Of a stretch of 56,677 bases of DNA, positions 7,162 through 16,067 are shown in pieces. The stretch covers positions 1-56,677 of the forward strand of contig NZ_QAJK01000154.1 in assembly GCF_003852515.1 (NCBI RefSeq), written 5' to 3'. Numbering within the stretch: the first letter of the stretch is position 1; every line of letters starts with the position of its first letter. The translations under genes and the position numbers were made by a program. The notes under the pieces are model-generated. The model saw only the letters and a list, made by a program, of their open reading frames with translations, was not told the origin of the DNA and searched no databases. The DNA is from Variovorax sp. KBW07. GTDB lineage: Bacteria > Pseudomonadota > Gammaproteobacteria > Burkholderiales > Burkholderiaceae_C.

Positions 7162-8579
7162 GGTGTCTCCGTGGCTCCGAGGGCCGAAAGCAGTTTCTCG
7201 TGCACGCCGCCGAAGCCGCCGTTGCTCATGCAGACGATGTGATCGCCGGGCCTTGCCGCCGCCACGATCTGCGCCAGCAACGGCTCGATGGCGCCCGCCA
7301 CCTGCGCGCGCTCGCCCATCGGGGCCAGCGCGGCGGCGGCATCCCAGTCGAGCCCTGCCGTGTGGCAGAACGACAGGTCGGCCGATTCCAGGCTCCATGG
7401 CAGCTGGGCCGCCATCACGCCCAGCTTCATGGTGTTGCTGCGTGGCTCGAATGCCGCAAGGATGCGCTCACTTTTCTTGCCGGCCGCATCCAGCTTCTTG
7501 CGCAGGCCGTCGAGCGTGGTGCGGATGGCCGTCGGGTGGTGCGCGAAGTCGTCGTAGACGGTGATCGCGCCGCCGCTGCGCTCCACTGTGCCGCGCAGCT
7601 CCATGCGCCGGCGCACGTTGCGAAAACTGCCGAGCGCCCGGGCCGCATCGGCCGGCGAAACGCCCACGTGCTCGGCCGCGGCAATGGCGGCCAGCGCGTT
7701 CATCTGGTTGTGCAGGCCCGACAGCGCCCATTCGACGCGGCCCACCGCCTCGCCGCGGTACAGCACGTCGAAGGCGTCGTGCGAGCCGCGCGCCTGCCAT
7801 TCGCTGTCAGGTCCACCCGGGCTGGGGGCACCGAAACGCGCCAGCCCGCTCCAGCAGCCCTGCGCCAGCACGCGCTGCAGGCTTTCTTCGGAGGCGTTCA
7901 CCACCAGCCGCCCGGTGCTCGGCACGGTGCGCACGAGGTGGTGGAACTGGCGCTCGATGGCGGGCAGGTCGTCGAAGATGTCCGCGTGGTCGAACTCGAG
8001 GTTGTTGAGCACGGCCGTGCGCGGCCGGTAGTGCACGAACTTGCTGCGCTTGTCGAAGAAGGCGGTGTCGTACTCGTCGGCTTCGATCACGAAGGCCGCG
8101 CCGTCGCCCAGCCGCGCCGACACGCCGAAATCGAGCGGCACGCCGCCGACCAGGAAGCCGGGCGCCTTGCCGCCCTGTTCCAGCACCCAGGCCAGCATCG
8201 ACGTGGTGGTGGTCTTGCCGTGCGTGCCGGCCACGGCCAGCACGTGGCGGCCCAGCAGCACATGCTCGGCCAGCCACTGTGGGCCGCTGGTGTAGGGCTT
8301 GCCGGCGTCCAGTATGGCTTCCATCAGCGGGAACTTGGGGCTCCCGTCGGCCAGCCGGGCGCGCGACACCACGTTGCCGACCACGAAAACGTCGGGCGAA
8401 AGGGCGAGCTGGTCTGCGCCGAAACCTTCGATCAGGTCGATGCCGAGAGCGCGCAACTGATCGCTCATCGGCGGGTACACGCCGGCGTCGCAGCCCGTGA
8501 CCCGGTGGCCTGCTTCGCGCGCCAGGGCGGCCAACCCGCCCATGAACGTGCCGCAGATACCCAGAATATGAATGTGCAT
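7158..8579 (-). CDS. mpl: UDP-MurNAc:L-Ala-gamma-D-Glu-mDAP ligase (murein tripeptide recycling)
   Basis: A Mur-ligase family enzyme of 473 residues that joins recycled murein tripeptide to UDP-MurNAc in the cytoplasm. The N terminus has a Rossmann start (HILGICGTFMGGLA), then the ATP loop GTHGKTTT near residue 120, the family motif EADEYDTAFFDKR near 170, and the C-terminal domain beginning after YDDFAHHPTA near 345. The start is the ATG at 8579, which gives MHIHILG as in homologues. A TAGAAT hexamer ends 6 bases upstream, suggesting a leaderless message. ampD, another murein-recycling gene, is elsewhere in this window. Confidence 0.95.
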   Translation of the reverse strand: MHIHILGICGTFMGGLAALAREAGHRVTGCDAGVYPPMSDQLRALGIDLIEGFGADQLALSPDVFVVGNVVSRARLADGSPKFPLMEAILDAGKPYTSGPQWLAEHVLLGRHVLAVAGTHGKTTTTSMLAWVLEQGGKAPGFLVGGVPLDFGVSARLGDGAAFVIEADEYDTAFFDKRSKFVHYRPRTAVLNNLEFDHADIFDDLPAIERQFHHLVRTVPSTGRLVVNASEESLQRVLAQGCWSGLARFGAPSPGGPDSEWQARGSHDAFDVLYRGEAVGRVEWALSGLHNQMNALAAIAAAEHVGVSPADAARALGSFRNVRRRMELRGTVERSGGAITVYDDFAHHPTAIRTTLDGLRKKLDAAGKKSERILAAFEPRSNTMKLGVMAAQLPWSLESADLSFCHTAGLDWDAAAALAPMGERAQVAGAIEPLLAQIVAAARPGDHIVCMSNGGFGGVHEKLLSALGATETP

Positions 8580-8585
8580 CGGTCG

Positions 8586-8591
8586 ATTCTA
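8586..8591 (-). promoter_or_regulatory. -10-like hexamer 6 bases before the mpl start
   Basis: Read on minus, TAGAAT ends 6 bases before the mpl ATG, placing the predicted transcript start on the ATG. No convincing -35 or ribosome site is present. Confidence 0.45.
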
Positions 8592-8690
8592 GGTAAGCCC
8601 CATGCACGCGCCGCAGGGCGGCCCGGCCTTTGTCCTGCGGCCTGTACTGATGTTCGTGTGCGCGCCGTCTACTGCGGGCAAAATGCCTCG

Positions 8691-9287
8691 ATGGACACGT
8701 CCAAGCGTGAAATTGCCGCCACCGCAGCCCGCCTCGTCGTCGAGGAAGGGCTGGAATATGGCCCGGCCAAGCGCCGCGCGCTGCGCGACCTGGGCCTCTC
8801 GGCCCGCACTGCGCTGCCGAACAACGACGAGGTCGAGGCCGAGGTGCGCGACTACATCGCGCTCTTCTGCGCCGACACCCAGCCCCAGGAACTGCATGTG
8901 CTGCGCCTGCTGGCGCTCGAGTGGATGGAGCGCATGGCGGCCTTTCGCCCTCATGTGGGCGGTGCCGTCTGGCACGGAACGGCCACCCGGTTGTCAGACA
9001 TTTATATTCAGTTGTTCTGCGATGATTCCAAGTCGGCCGAAATCGCCCTGATCGATCACCACGTGGACTACGAGCCGCGCATGGTGACCGGCTTCCATGG
9101 CGAGCAGGTCGAGGCCTTGAGCGTGCATGCCCCGAGCCGGGCGCTCGGAGAGGAAATCGGGGTGCACCTGCTGGTCTATGACCTCGACGACCTGCGCGGG
9201 GCCCTGAAGCCCGATGCCCAGGGGCGCACGCCGCGCGGCGACCTGCCCGCATTGCGCCGACTGATTGAACGAGAAAAGGACAAGTGA
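8691..9287 (+). CDS. Conserved hypothetical soluble protein
   Basis: A 198-residue cytoplasmic protein without signal or membrane segments. The N terminus (residues 1-50) is helical and contains a GPAKRRAL segment, and the rest is mixed alpha/beta with an IALIDHHVDYEPR stretch near 123. I do not recognise a family with confidence. The start was chosen at ATG 8691 because the long upstream part of the frame is antisense to mpl. A CAAAAT hexamer ends 6 bases upstream. The stop codon is immediately followed by the ATG of the TlpA-like gene, so the two are one operon. Confidence 0.7.
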   Translation: MDTSKREIAATAARLVVEEGLEYGPAKRRALRDLGLSARTALPNNDEVEAEVRDYIALFCADTQPQELHVLRLLALEWMERMAAFRPHVGGAVWHGTATRLSDIYIQLFCDDSKSAEIALIDHHVDYEPRMVTGFHGEQVEALSVHAPSRALGEEIGVHLLVYDLDDLRGALKPDAQGRTPRGDLPALRRLIEREKDK

Positions 9288-9842
9288 ATGACTTCTTCGC
9301 CCACACGACGCGGCATGCTGTATGCCGGCGTGGCGGTAGCGGCGACCGCCGCCGGGATCGGCGGTGCCTGGTGGAAGGAGCGCGGCGGCAGCAGCGTCGC
9401 CGCGGGCGGTGAAACGCTCGATGCGGCCTTCTGGGCCCAGAGCTTCGAGCGTCCCGAGGGCGGCGAGTTCGTCATGTCGAGCCTGCGCGGGAAGCCGCTG
9501 CTGCTCAACTTCTGGGCCACTTGGTGCCCGCCGTGCGTCGAAGAAATGCCCATGATCGACGCCTTTTTCCGTGAAAATGCCGCCAACGGATGGCAAGTGG
9601 TGGGATTGGCCATTGATCAACCCAGCTCTGTGCGCAAGTTCCTGCAACGCACGCCAGTCAGCTATCCGATCGGACTGGCCGGGTTGCAGGGCACGGAACT
9701 GGTCAAGAATCTGGGCAATACGGCGGGCGGGCTGCCCTTCACGCTGGTGCTGAACGGCGGCGGCCTGGTCGCGGCTCGTAAAATGGGCCAGCTCGCCACA
9801 GCCGACCTGGACACTTGGCGACGCGAACTTGTTCGTGGTTAG
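9288..9842 (+). CDS. TlpA/ResA-family thiol-disulfide oxidoreductase
   Basis: A 184-residue periplasmic thioredoxin-fold protein. The N terminus has a twin-Arg followed by a hydrophobic stretch (TRRGMLYAGVAVA), which could be a Tat-type signal or an uncleaved anchor. The redox motif WCPPC is near residue 80 within NFWATWCPPC, and the cis-Pro loop is GGLPFT near 150. TlpA-like proteins reduce apocytochrome c or other periplasmic thiols. It starts on the base after the stop of the preceding gene. Some related genomes keep aroQ between this gene and accB (from memory); none is present here. Confidence 0.9.
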   Translation: MTSSPTRRGMLYAGVAVAATAAGIGGAWWKERGGSSVAAGGETLDAAFWAQSFERPEGGEFVMSSLRGKPLLLNFWATWCPPCVEEMPMIDAFFRENAANGWQVVGLAIDQPSSVRKFLQRTPVSYPIGLAGLQGTELVKNLGNTAGGLPFTLVLNGGGLVAARKMGQLATADLDTWRRELVRG

Positions 9843-9876
9843 AATCCATTTCTTACGCTGGCGTTGAACGCCGAAC

Positions 9877-9899
9877 GCTGAAAATCGCCGATTTTCAGC
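9877..9899 (+). repeat. Perfect inverted repeat upstream of accB
   Basis: GCTGAAAATC and GATTTTCAGC form a 10-base-pair stem with a three-base loop. It sits about 45 bases before the accB start. No T run follows, so it is more likely an operator or RNA structure than a terminator. A TTATATC stretch just after it could be the accB -10, and a second small hairpin (CCGGC/GCCGG) follows. Confidence 0.45.
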
Positions 9900-9942
9900 C
9901 AAGTTATATCCTAATGACCGGCAAAGCCGGCCCTGGAGTCCC

Positions 9943-10401
9943 ATGGATCTGCGCAAACTCAAGACACTGATCGACCTGGTGTCCGAATCGAATATTTCCG
10001 AACTGGAAATCACCGAAACCGAAGGCAAGGTTCGCATCGTCAAGGGCGGCGGTGCCGCACCGGTGCAGTATGTGCAAACCCTGGCCGCCCCGCCCGCGGC
10101 TGCCGCCCCGGCCGCCGCCGGTGCACCCGCCGCGCCCAGCGCCCCGGTTGCCGAAGCCGCGCCCGCAGGCCATGCCGTCAAGTCGCCGATGGTCGGCACT
10201 TTTTACCGCTCGTCGAGCCCTGGCGCTCCGGCCTTCGTCGAAGTCGGCAGCAAGGTGAACGAGGGCGACACGGTCTGCATCATCGAAGCGATGAAGATCC
10301 TCAACGAAATCGAAGCCGACAAGTCCGGCACGATCACCCAGATCCTCGGCGAGAACGGCCAGGCGGTCGAATACGGACAGCCGTTGTTCATCATCGAGTG
10401 A
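9943..10401 (+). CDS. accB: Biotin carboxyl carrier protein of acetyl-CoA carboxylase
   Basis: The 152-residue carrier subunit that transfers carboxybiotin during malonyl-CoA synthesis. The N terminus ([12 protein letters not shown]) is standard for AccB. It is followed by an Ala/Pro-rich mobile linker at about residues 45-75 and the biotinyl domain with the EAMKILNE motif near residue 110, whose Lys is biotinylated. GGAG lies 7 bases before the ATG. accC follows by two bases, forming the usual accBC operon. Confidence 0.97.
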   Translation: MDLRKLKTLIDLVSESNISELEITETEGKVRIVKGGGAAPVQYVQTLAAPPAAAAPAAAGAPAAPSAPVAEAAPAGHAVKSPMVGTFYRSSSPGAPAFVEVGSKVNEGDTVCIIEAMKILNEIEADKSGTITQILGENGQAVEYGQPLFIIE

Positions 10402-10403
10402 CC

Positions 10404-11753
10404 ATGTTCAAGAAGATCCTGGTTGCAAACCGGGGGGAGATTGCCCTCCGGATTCAGCGCGCCTGCAGCGAAATGGGCATCAAGGCCGTCATGGTCTATT
10501 CCGAAGCCGATCGCGACGCCAAGTACGTCAAGCTGGCGCAGGAAGCCGTGTGCATCGGCCCCGCCCCGTCCGCGCTGAGCTATCTCAACATGCCGGCCAT
10601 CATTTCGGCGGCCGAAGTGACCGATGCCGAAGCCATTCACCCCGGCTACGGTTTCCTGAGCGAAAACGCCAACTTCGCCGAACGCGTGGAGCAGAGCGGT
10701 TTCCAGTTCATCGGCCCGACGCCGGACAACATCCGCACGATGGGCGACAAGGTCTCGGCCAAGCAGGCCATGATCAAGGCCGGAGTGCCCTGCGTGCCCG
10801 GCTCCGAGGGTGAGCTCTCGGACGACGCCGCCACCAACAAGCGCATTGCCCGCGCGATCGGCTACCCGGTCATCATCAAGGCGGCGGGCGGCGGCGGTGG
10901 CCGCGGCATGCGCGTGGTGCACACCGAGGCGGCACTGGTCAATGCGATCCAGATGACCAAGGCGGAGGCCGGCGCGGCCTTCAGCAATCCGGCCGTGTAC
11001 ATGGAGAAGTTTCTCCAGAACCCGCGCCACATCGAGATCCAGATCCTCGCCGACAAGCACAAGAACGCCGTCTACCTGGGCGAGCGCGACTGCTCCATGC
11101 AGCGCCGCCACCAGAAGGTGATCGAGGAATCGCCGGCCCCCGGCATTCCGCGCAAGCTGATCGAGAAGATCGGCGAGCGTTGCGCAGCGGCCTGCAAGAA
11201 GATCGGCTACCGCGGCGCCGGCACCTTCGAGTTCCTCTACGAAAACGGCGAGTTCTACTTCATCGAGATGAACACGCGCGTGCAGGTGGAGCACCCGGTG
11301 ACCGAGTTCACCACCGGCATCGACATCGTGAAGACGCAGATCATGGTGGCTGCCGGCGAAAAGCTGCCGTTCACGCAGCGCCAGATCGAGATGCGCGGCC
11401 ACGCCATCGAGGTCCGCATCAACGCCGAGGACGCCTGGAAGTTCACGCCGTCGCCGGGCCGCATCACCATGTGGCACCCGCCGGGCGGCCCTGGCGTGCG
11501 CGTCGATTCGCATGCGTACACCAACTACTTCGTGCCCCCGAACTACGACTCGATGATCGGCAAGATCATCGTGTACGGCGACACGCGCGAGCAGGCCATG
11601 GCGCGCATGCGCACGGCGCTGAACGAGACCGTGATCGAAGGCATCCAGACCAACATCCCGCTGCACCGCGAGCTGATGGTCGACGCCAAGTTCATGAGCG
11701 GCGGCACCAACATCCATTACCTGGAAGAGTGGCTCGCGGCGCACAAGCGCTGA
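10404..11753 (+). CDS. accC: Biotin carboxylase subunit of acetyl-CoA carboxylase
   Basis: ATP-dependent carboxylation of AccB biotin, 449 residues as in E. coli AccC. The N terminus [15 protein letters not shown] is diagnostic. The Gly-rich ATP loop GGGGGRGMR is near residue 163, and the catalytic block [14 protein letters not shown] is near 287. A GTG two codons earlier is in frame, but ATG 10404 matches the family start. It overlaps no other gene and is followed after 16 bases by prmA. Confidence 0.97.
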   Translation: MFKKILVANRGEIALRIQRACSEMGIKAVMVYSEADRDAKYVKLAQEAVCIGPAPSALSYLNMPAIISAAEVTDAEAIHPGYGFLSENANFAERVEQSGFQFIGPTPDNIRTMGDKVSAKQAMIKAGVPCVPGSEGELSDDAATNKRIARAIGYPVIIKAAGGGGGRGMRVVHTEAALVNAIQMTKAEAGAAFSNPAVYMEKFLQNPRHIEIQILADKHKNAVYLGERDCSMQRRHQKVIEESPAPGIPRKLIEKIGERCAAACKKIGYRGAGTFEFLYENGEFYFIEMNTRVQVEHPVTEFTTGIDIVKTQIMVAAGEKLPFTQRQIEMRGHAIEVRINAEDAWKFTPSPGRITMWHPPGGPGVRVDSHAYTNYFVPPNYDSMIGKIIVYGDTREQAMARMRTALNETVIEGIQTNIPLHRELMVDAKFMSGGTNIHYLEEWLAAHKR

Positions 11754-11769
11754 GCCCACGCACGACGCC

Positions 11770-12654
11770 ATGTTCGAACTCCGCCTGATGGCGCCGGAAG
11801 ACCGGGTCGAAGCGCTCAGCGACGCACTCGACGCACTCGATGCGTTGAGCGTGTCGGTCGAGGATGCCGATGCGCAGACCGACGCCGAGCAGGCGTTGTT
11901 CGGCGAGCCCGGCATGCCGCCGCCCAAGGAGGGCTGGCAGCGTTCGCGCGTGATCGCGCTGTTCCCCGACGAAGCGCTGGCAAAAGACGCCGCGTCGGTG
12001 CTCGCGCTGCAGGACTTTTTCGAAGGCTGCGCCGTGCTCGGCGTGGCGAACGTGCCCGAGCAAGACTGGGTGCGCCTGACGCAATCGCAGTTCGCGCCTG
12101 TCGAGATCACGCCCGAGTTCTGGATCGTGCCGACCTGGCACGAGCCGCCCGCGCAAGCCAGGCAGGTGATCCGGCTCGACCCGGGCCTGGCCTTCGGCAC
12201 CGGCACGCACCCGACCACGCGCATGTGCCTGCGCTGGATTGCGACGCAGGGCACGCTGGGCAACCAGCGCGTGCTCGACTACGGCTGCGGCTCCGGCATC
12301 CTTGCCATCGGCGCGGCCAAGTTCGGCGCGACCGACATCGATGCGGTCGACATCGACGAGGCCGCCGTGTCGTCGACGCAGCTCAACGCCGAAGCCAATG
12401 GCGTCAGCCTGAAGGCCGGCCTGCCGGATGCGGCCAAGGGCCACTACGACACCGTGCTCGCCAACATCCTGGCCACGCCGCTCAAGGTGCTCGCACCGCT
12501 GCTGCGCAGCCACGTGAAGGCGGGTGGATCGCTGGTGCTGGCCGGCATCCTCGAGCGCCAGGCCGACGAGCTGAAGGAGGCGTACGCACCGTACGCCGCG
12601 CTGGAAGTCAGCGACAGCGAGGACGGCTGGATCCTCATGACGGCGCGCTGCTGA
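11770..12654 (+). CDS. prmA: Ribosomal protein L11 methyltransferase
   Basis: A SAM-dependent enzyme that trimethylates ribosomal protein L11, 294 residues. The N-terminal substrate domain covers about residues 1-95. The catalytic domain has GLAFGTGTHPTT near 140, the SAM loop DYGCGSGILAI near 175 and the active-site NILA motif near 236. It lies directly after accC, a conserved betaproteobacterial order, and is probably in the same transcript. Confidence 0.95.
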   Translation: MFELRLMAPEDRVEALSDALDALDALSVSVEDADAQTDAEQALFGEPGMPPPKEGWQRSRVIALFPDEALAKDAASVLALQDFFEGCAVLGVANVPEQDWVRLTQSQFAPVEITPEFWIVPTWHEPPAQARQVIRLDPGLAFGTGTHPTTRMCLRWIATQGTLGNQRVLDYGCGSGILAIGAAKFGATDIDAVDIDEAAVSSTQLNAEANGVSLKAGLPDAAKGHYDTVLANILATPLKVLAPLLRSHVKAGGSLVLAGILERQADELKEAYAPYAALEVSDSEDGWILMTARC

Positions 12655-12715
12655 GGGGCGGCAGCCCCGTTTTTCGCGTCGCTCCGCACCCACTCACGCG
12701 GCGAGGGCTCAACCC

Positions 12716-12721
12716 TACAAT
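12716..12721 (+). promoter_or_regulatory. -10-like hexamer before the DUF3426 gene
   Basis: TACAAT ends 9 bases before the ATG of the zinc-ribbon gene. No Shine-Dalgarno sequence is seen, so the transcript may start within a few bases of the start codon. Confidence 0.4.
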
Positions 12722-12730
12722 CGCCCGGTC

Positions 12731-14215
12731 ATGAGTCTCGTCACCCGCTGCCCCGCCTGCACCACCACCTTCAAGGTGGTGCGCGACCAGCTTCGCATCT
12801 CCGATGGCTGGGTGCGCTGTGGCCGGTGCAGCCATGTGTTCGACGCCACGCTCGATTTGCATGAAGCGCCTGATGGGGCGCCGGGTGCCTCACCAGGTGC
12901 GCTGAGCGCTCCAGTGAGTGCGCCGTCGCCGATGCCGGGTGGCTATATGCCCGGACTGGTCGAGCCGGCCCCGGCCGAAGCCAAGGCGGAGCCGTCGGCT
13001 GCGCCTGCATCGCTGCCTTCGTTGCCCGACCTGGCGCTGCACCAGCCAGAGCCAGAGCCTCAGCAGGCTGTGGAAGACGCCGACTTCTTCGATGACGAGC
13101 CCGAACAGCACGCACAGCCGGAAACTGCGCCGGTGCCGGCCTCCGAGCCCGCAACCGCAAGCGCGACCGAGCCGTCCGCCGCTGCGGCGGCTTCGCCTTC
13201 CCTCGATCCATCGTCTTCCGCATCGTTTGCGCTTCCTCCTTCGTTCTCGCTGTCCTTGCCCGAACACGGTATTGCCGCGGACGAGCCCTGGTCCGACCTC
13301 GACGTCAGCGAGCCCGCGTGGCGGCCGCCGGCGAGTTCGTTGCCGCCGTTCCCGAACATCGACCTGAATCTTGCGGCTCCCCCGCCTTCGCCTCCGCCGC
13401 CGGCACCGCCGTTGCCCGTGGCGCCGCGCATGAGGGTGCGCGCGCTGGTCGAGAGGGCCAGCGACGACGGGGAAGGGGAGCGCGAGCAGCAAGAGAAAGA
13501 CCACGACCAGGTGCAGATGCAGAAAGCGCTGCGCCGGGCTCGCATCAAGTCGGCCAAGATCGCCACGGCCAAGGCCCGCGAGGAGCGCGCTGCCGCGAAG
13601 GCGTCGGCCGCCGTGGTGGCGGTCCAGAGCGAGCCCGATTTTTCGCTGTCGGCGCCCTTCGAGGCGCCAGAGGGCCATCCCTTCGCCGAAGAAGACGAGG
13701 CCACCGAAAAGCCGGTGGGCTTCTGGCAGCGCAAGAGCGTGCGTGCCTTGCTGGTCCTGTTGGTGCTGCTGGCGCTTCTGCTGCTTGCGGTGCAGGTCAT
13801 TCGCCATGAGCGCGATGGCATTGCCGCGCGCCAACCCAGCCTGCGCCCCGCACTCGCCGCGCTGTGCCAGTACACGGGCTGCGAGCTCGCGGCGCTGCGC
13901 CAGATCGGCGACATCGTGATCGAAGGCGCGGCCTTCGCGCGCGAGAAGAGCGGCGGCAACGACTACCGCCTGAGCTTCACCTTGCGCAACGGCGCCACCG
14001 TGCCGCTCGCGATGCCGGCCGTCGAGCTGTCGCTGCTCGACACGCAAGAGCGGGCCGTGGTGCGCCGCGTGCTGACGCCGGCGGACTACGGCGCACCGGC
14101 CGTGCTGGCGGCGCGCGCCGACCGTGCGGCCTCGCTGCCGTTGACCCTGTCCGCGACGGAGGCCGCGGCGCTGCCGCCCATAGCGGGCTACCGCGTCGAA
14201 GCCTTCTATCCCTAG
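12731..14215 (+). CDS. Zinc-ribbon and DUF3426 single-pass membrane protein
   Basis: A 494-residue protein with an MJ0042-type zinc ribbon at the N terminus, where CPAC and CGRC pairs are visible in residues 8-37. A long Pro/Ala/Ser-rich low-complexity segment (about 45-240) and a charged coiled stretch with KSAKIATAKAREER near 280 follow. One transmembrane helix lies near 337-355, and the extracytoplasmic DUF3426 domain fills the C terminus. The function is unknown. The usual place after prmA in betaproteobacteria suggests a housekeeping envelope role. The linker is unusually long and is probably variable in length. Confidence 0.85.
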   Translation: MSLVTRCPACTTTFKVVRDQLRISDGWVRCGRCSHVFDATLDLHEAPDGAPGASPGALSAPVSAPSPMPGGYMPGLVEPAPAEAKAEPSAAPASLPSLPDLALHQPEPEPQQAVEDADFFDDEPEQHAQPETAPVPASEPATASATEPSAAAAASPSLDPSSSASFALPPSFSLSLPEHGIAADEPWSDLDVSEPAWRPPASSLPPFPNIDLNLAAPPPSPPPPAPPLPVAPRMRVRALVERASDDGEGEREQQEKDHDQVQMQKALRRARIKSAKIATAKAREERAAAKASAAVVAVQSEPDFSLSAPFEAPEGHPFAEEDEATEKPVGFWQRKSVRALLVLLVLLALLLLAVQVIRHERDGIAARQPSLRPALAALCQYTGCELAALRQIGDIVIEGAAFAREKSGGNDYRLSFTLRNGATVPLAMPAVELSLLDTQERAVVRRVLTPADYGAPAVLAARADRAASLPLTLSATEAAALPPIAGYRVEAFYP

Positions 14216-14281
14216 TCGGACGTCGCTTGCGCGCCGTCCTTTCTTCTTTCATCCAATTTCTACCCAACAAACGGTCCACCC

Positions 14282-15184
14282 ATGGCAGCAGTGATTTGCG
14301 GTTCCCTCGCGTTCGACACCATCATGACTTTCGAGGGCCGGTTCGCCGACCAGATTCTTCCGGACCAGTTGCACATCCTGAATGTGTCGTTCCTCGTGCC
14401 GACCCTGCGGCGCGACTTCGGCGGCTGCGCCGGCAACATCGCATACAGCCTCAATGCGCTGGGCGGCAATGCCTTGCCGATGGCCACGCTCGGCACCGAC
14501 GGCGCGGACTACATCGAGCGCATGCGCACACTGGGCATCAGCACGGAGTTCGTGCGCCAGCTCGAAGGCACGTTCACCGCGCAGGCGATGATCATGAGCG
14601 ACGTCGACAACAACCAGATCACCGCCTTCCACCCCGGTGCAATGCAGCAGGCGCACGTGACGCAGGTGTCCGCGCGCGAAGACATCAAGCTCGGCATCGT
14701 CGCGCCCGATGGCCGCGAAGCGATGCTGCAACACGCGGAGCAGTTTGCCGCCGCCGGCATTCCCTTCGTGTTCGATCCGGGTCAGGGCCTGCCGATGTTC
14801 GACGGCGAGGCGCTCAGGCATTTCGTGGAGCTCGCGAGTTGGGTCGTGGTGAATGACTACGAGGGCAAGATGCTGTCGCAGCGCACCGGCTGGAGCCTGG
14901 CCGAGATCTCGCAGCGCGTGCGCGGCCTGGTGGTCACGCTGGCGGCCGAGGGCTGTGAAATCTGGATCGGCGGCGAACGCGAGCACGTGCCTGGCGTGGT
15001 CGCGACCGAGGTGGTCGAGCCCACCGGCTGCGGCGACGCATGGCGTGGCGCGCTGCTGTTCGGCCTCGAAAAGGGTTGGCCGCTCGCGCAATGCGCGGCA
15101 CTGGGCAATCGCGTCGGTGCGATCAAGATCGCGCAGCGTGGGCCGCAGAACTACCAGATCGATCGCAAGGCGCTGGGCCTGTAA
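14282..15184 (+). CDS. PfkB-family carbohydrate kinase (adenosine kinase-like)
   Basis: A ribokinase-superfamily sugar or nucleoside kinase of 300 residues. The N-terminal substrate motif GGCAGNIAYSLNALGG is near residue 45 and the C-terminal PfkB signature near 245 reads EPTGCGDAWRGALL, with GCGD in place of the common GAGD; the catalytic Asp is kept. It resembles the bacterial adenosine-kinase-like branch, but the substrate cannot be set from sequence alone. No strong ribosome site is seen before the ATG. The gene ends at the converging terminator shared with the histone-like gene. Confidence 0.85.
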   Translation: MAAVICGSLAFDTIMTFEGRFADQILPDQLHILNVSFLVPTLRRDFGGCAGNIAYSLNALGGNALPMATLGTDGADYIERMRTLGISTEFVRQLEGTFTAQAMIMSDVDNNQITAFHPGAMQQAHVTQVSAREDIKLGIVAPDGREAMLQHAEQFAAAGIPFVFDPGQGLPMFDGEALRHFVELASWVVVNDYEGKMLSQRTGWSLAEISQRVRGLVVTLAAEGCEIWIGGEREHVPGVVATEVVEPTGCGDAWRGALLFGLEKGWPLAQCAALGNRVGAIKIAQRGPQNYQIDRKALGL

Positions 15185-15253
15185 GAACCGCGCGCAAGCA
15201 CGGGCCGGTTCGCCGGCTTGCTTGCTGCCTGGGCGCTAGCAACCGGCGCCAAT

Positions 15254-15286
15254 AAAAAAGCCCGACACCGTGAGGTGCCGGGCTTT
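15254..15286. terminator. Bidirectional terminator between the PfkB kinase and the H1-like gene
   Basis: AAAAAAGCCCG-ACACC, a GTGA loop and GGTG-CCGGGCTTT form a stem with A-run on one side and T-run on the other. It serves mainly the minus-strand H1-like gene, where the T tract is longest, and also the converging kinase gene. Confidence 0.8.
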
Positions 15287-15310
15287 GCGCCTTCAAGGCC
15301 GCTGAGAAAC

Positions 15311-15871
15311 TCAGGGCTTGCTGGCCGTCGGGAACGGCCAGGCTGCCTGGGGATTCAGCGTCGTTTGCGCCGCGGGAGCGGGCGCTACGGCTGCCTTGGC
15401 GGGCGCTGCAGCTTTGGCTGCCTTCTTTGCTGCGGGCTTCTTGGCCGCAGCAGCAGGCTTGGCGGCAGCGGCAGGCTTGGCAGCGGGCTTTTTCGCGGCT
15501 TTCTTGGCCGCAGCCTTTTTCGCCGGGGCCTTCTTGGCAGCAGCCTTCTTCGCAGGCGCCTTCTTGGCGGCGGCCTTCTTGGCAGGCGCCTTCTTTGCAG
15601 CGGCCTTCTTCGCCGGAGCCTTCTTCGCTACGGCCTTCTTTGCCGGAGCCTTCTTGGCGGCGGCCTTCTTTGCCGGAGCTGCCTTCTTGGCGGCTACCTT
15701 CTTCGCCGGAGCTGCCTTCTTGGCGGCTACCTTCTTCGCTGCGACCTTCTTGGCCGGAGCCTTCTTCGCAGCTACCTTCTTGGCGGGAGCCTTCTTAGCA
15801 GCCACGACCTTCTTTGCCGGAGCCTTCTTTGCAGCGGCTTTCTTAGCCGGCGCTTTCTTTGCAGTTGCCAT
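15311..15871 (-). CDS. Histone H1-like Lys/Ala-repeat DNA-binding protein
   Basis: A 186-residue, extremely basic protein made almost entirely of KKAPA and KKAAA units, with roughly 25 copies between residues 4 and 140, then an Ala/Pro tail ending [14 protein letters not shown]. Such proteins resemble the C-terminal tail of histone H1 and bind DNA without sequence specificity, compacting the nucleoid. AAGGAG lies 8 bases before the ATG, a good ribosome site. Repeat number is expected to vary between strains because the DNA is nearly tandem. A strong terminator follows. Alternative roles such as AlgP-like regulation are possible. Confidence 0.85.
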   Translation of the reverse strand: MATAKKAPAKKAAAKKAPAKKVVAAKKAPAKKVAAKKAPAKKVAAKKVAAKKAAPAKKVAAKKAAPAKKAAAKKAPAKKAVAKKAPAKKAAAKKAPAKKAAAKKAPAKKAAAKKAPAKKAAAKKAAKKPAAKPAAAAKPAAAAKKPAAKKAAKAAAPAKAAVAPAPAAQTTLNPQAAWPFPTASKP

Positions 15872-16067
15872 TTCTATTTCTCCTTGATCAAGTTGAAAAA
15901 ATCAACCTATTGAAGCACTCCACGCACGTTGGGAGCGTGAAGCGATTCATGGCGTTGGAATCTGAGCCCCAGCACCATGAACACCTGAGCCCTCGTCCAT
16001 GCCGCGCTCTTTGGCGCGATCGGTGGCAAGGGCAATTCTTGAATTCATTAATTCTTGTCGGAAAGAT

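Noticed and set aside
7200-8690. N-terminal extension of the 8691 gene in a long plus frame
   Set aside because: The extension is antisense to mpl; the ATG at 8691 fits better with a normal small soluble protein.
15218-15913. Gly/Leu-rich and Ala/Phe-rich plus frames opposite the H1-like gene
   Set aside because: They are the antisense reading of the Lys/Ala repeats; the minus gene has a ribosome site and terminator.
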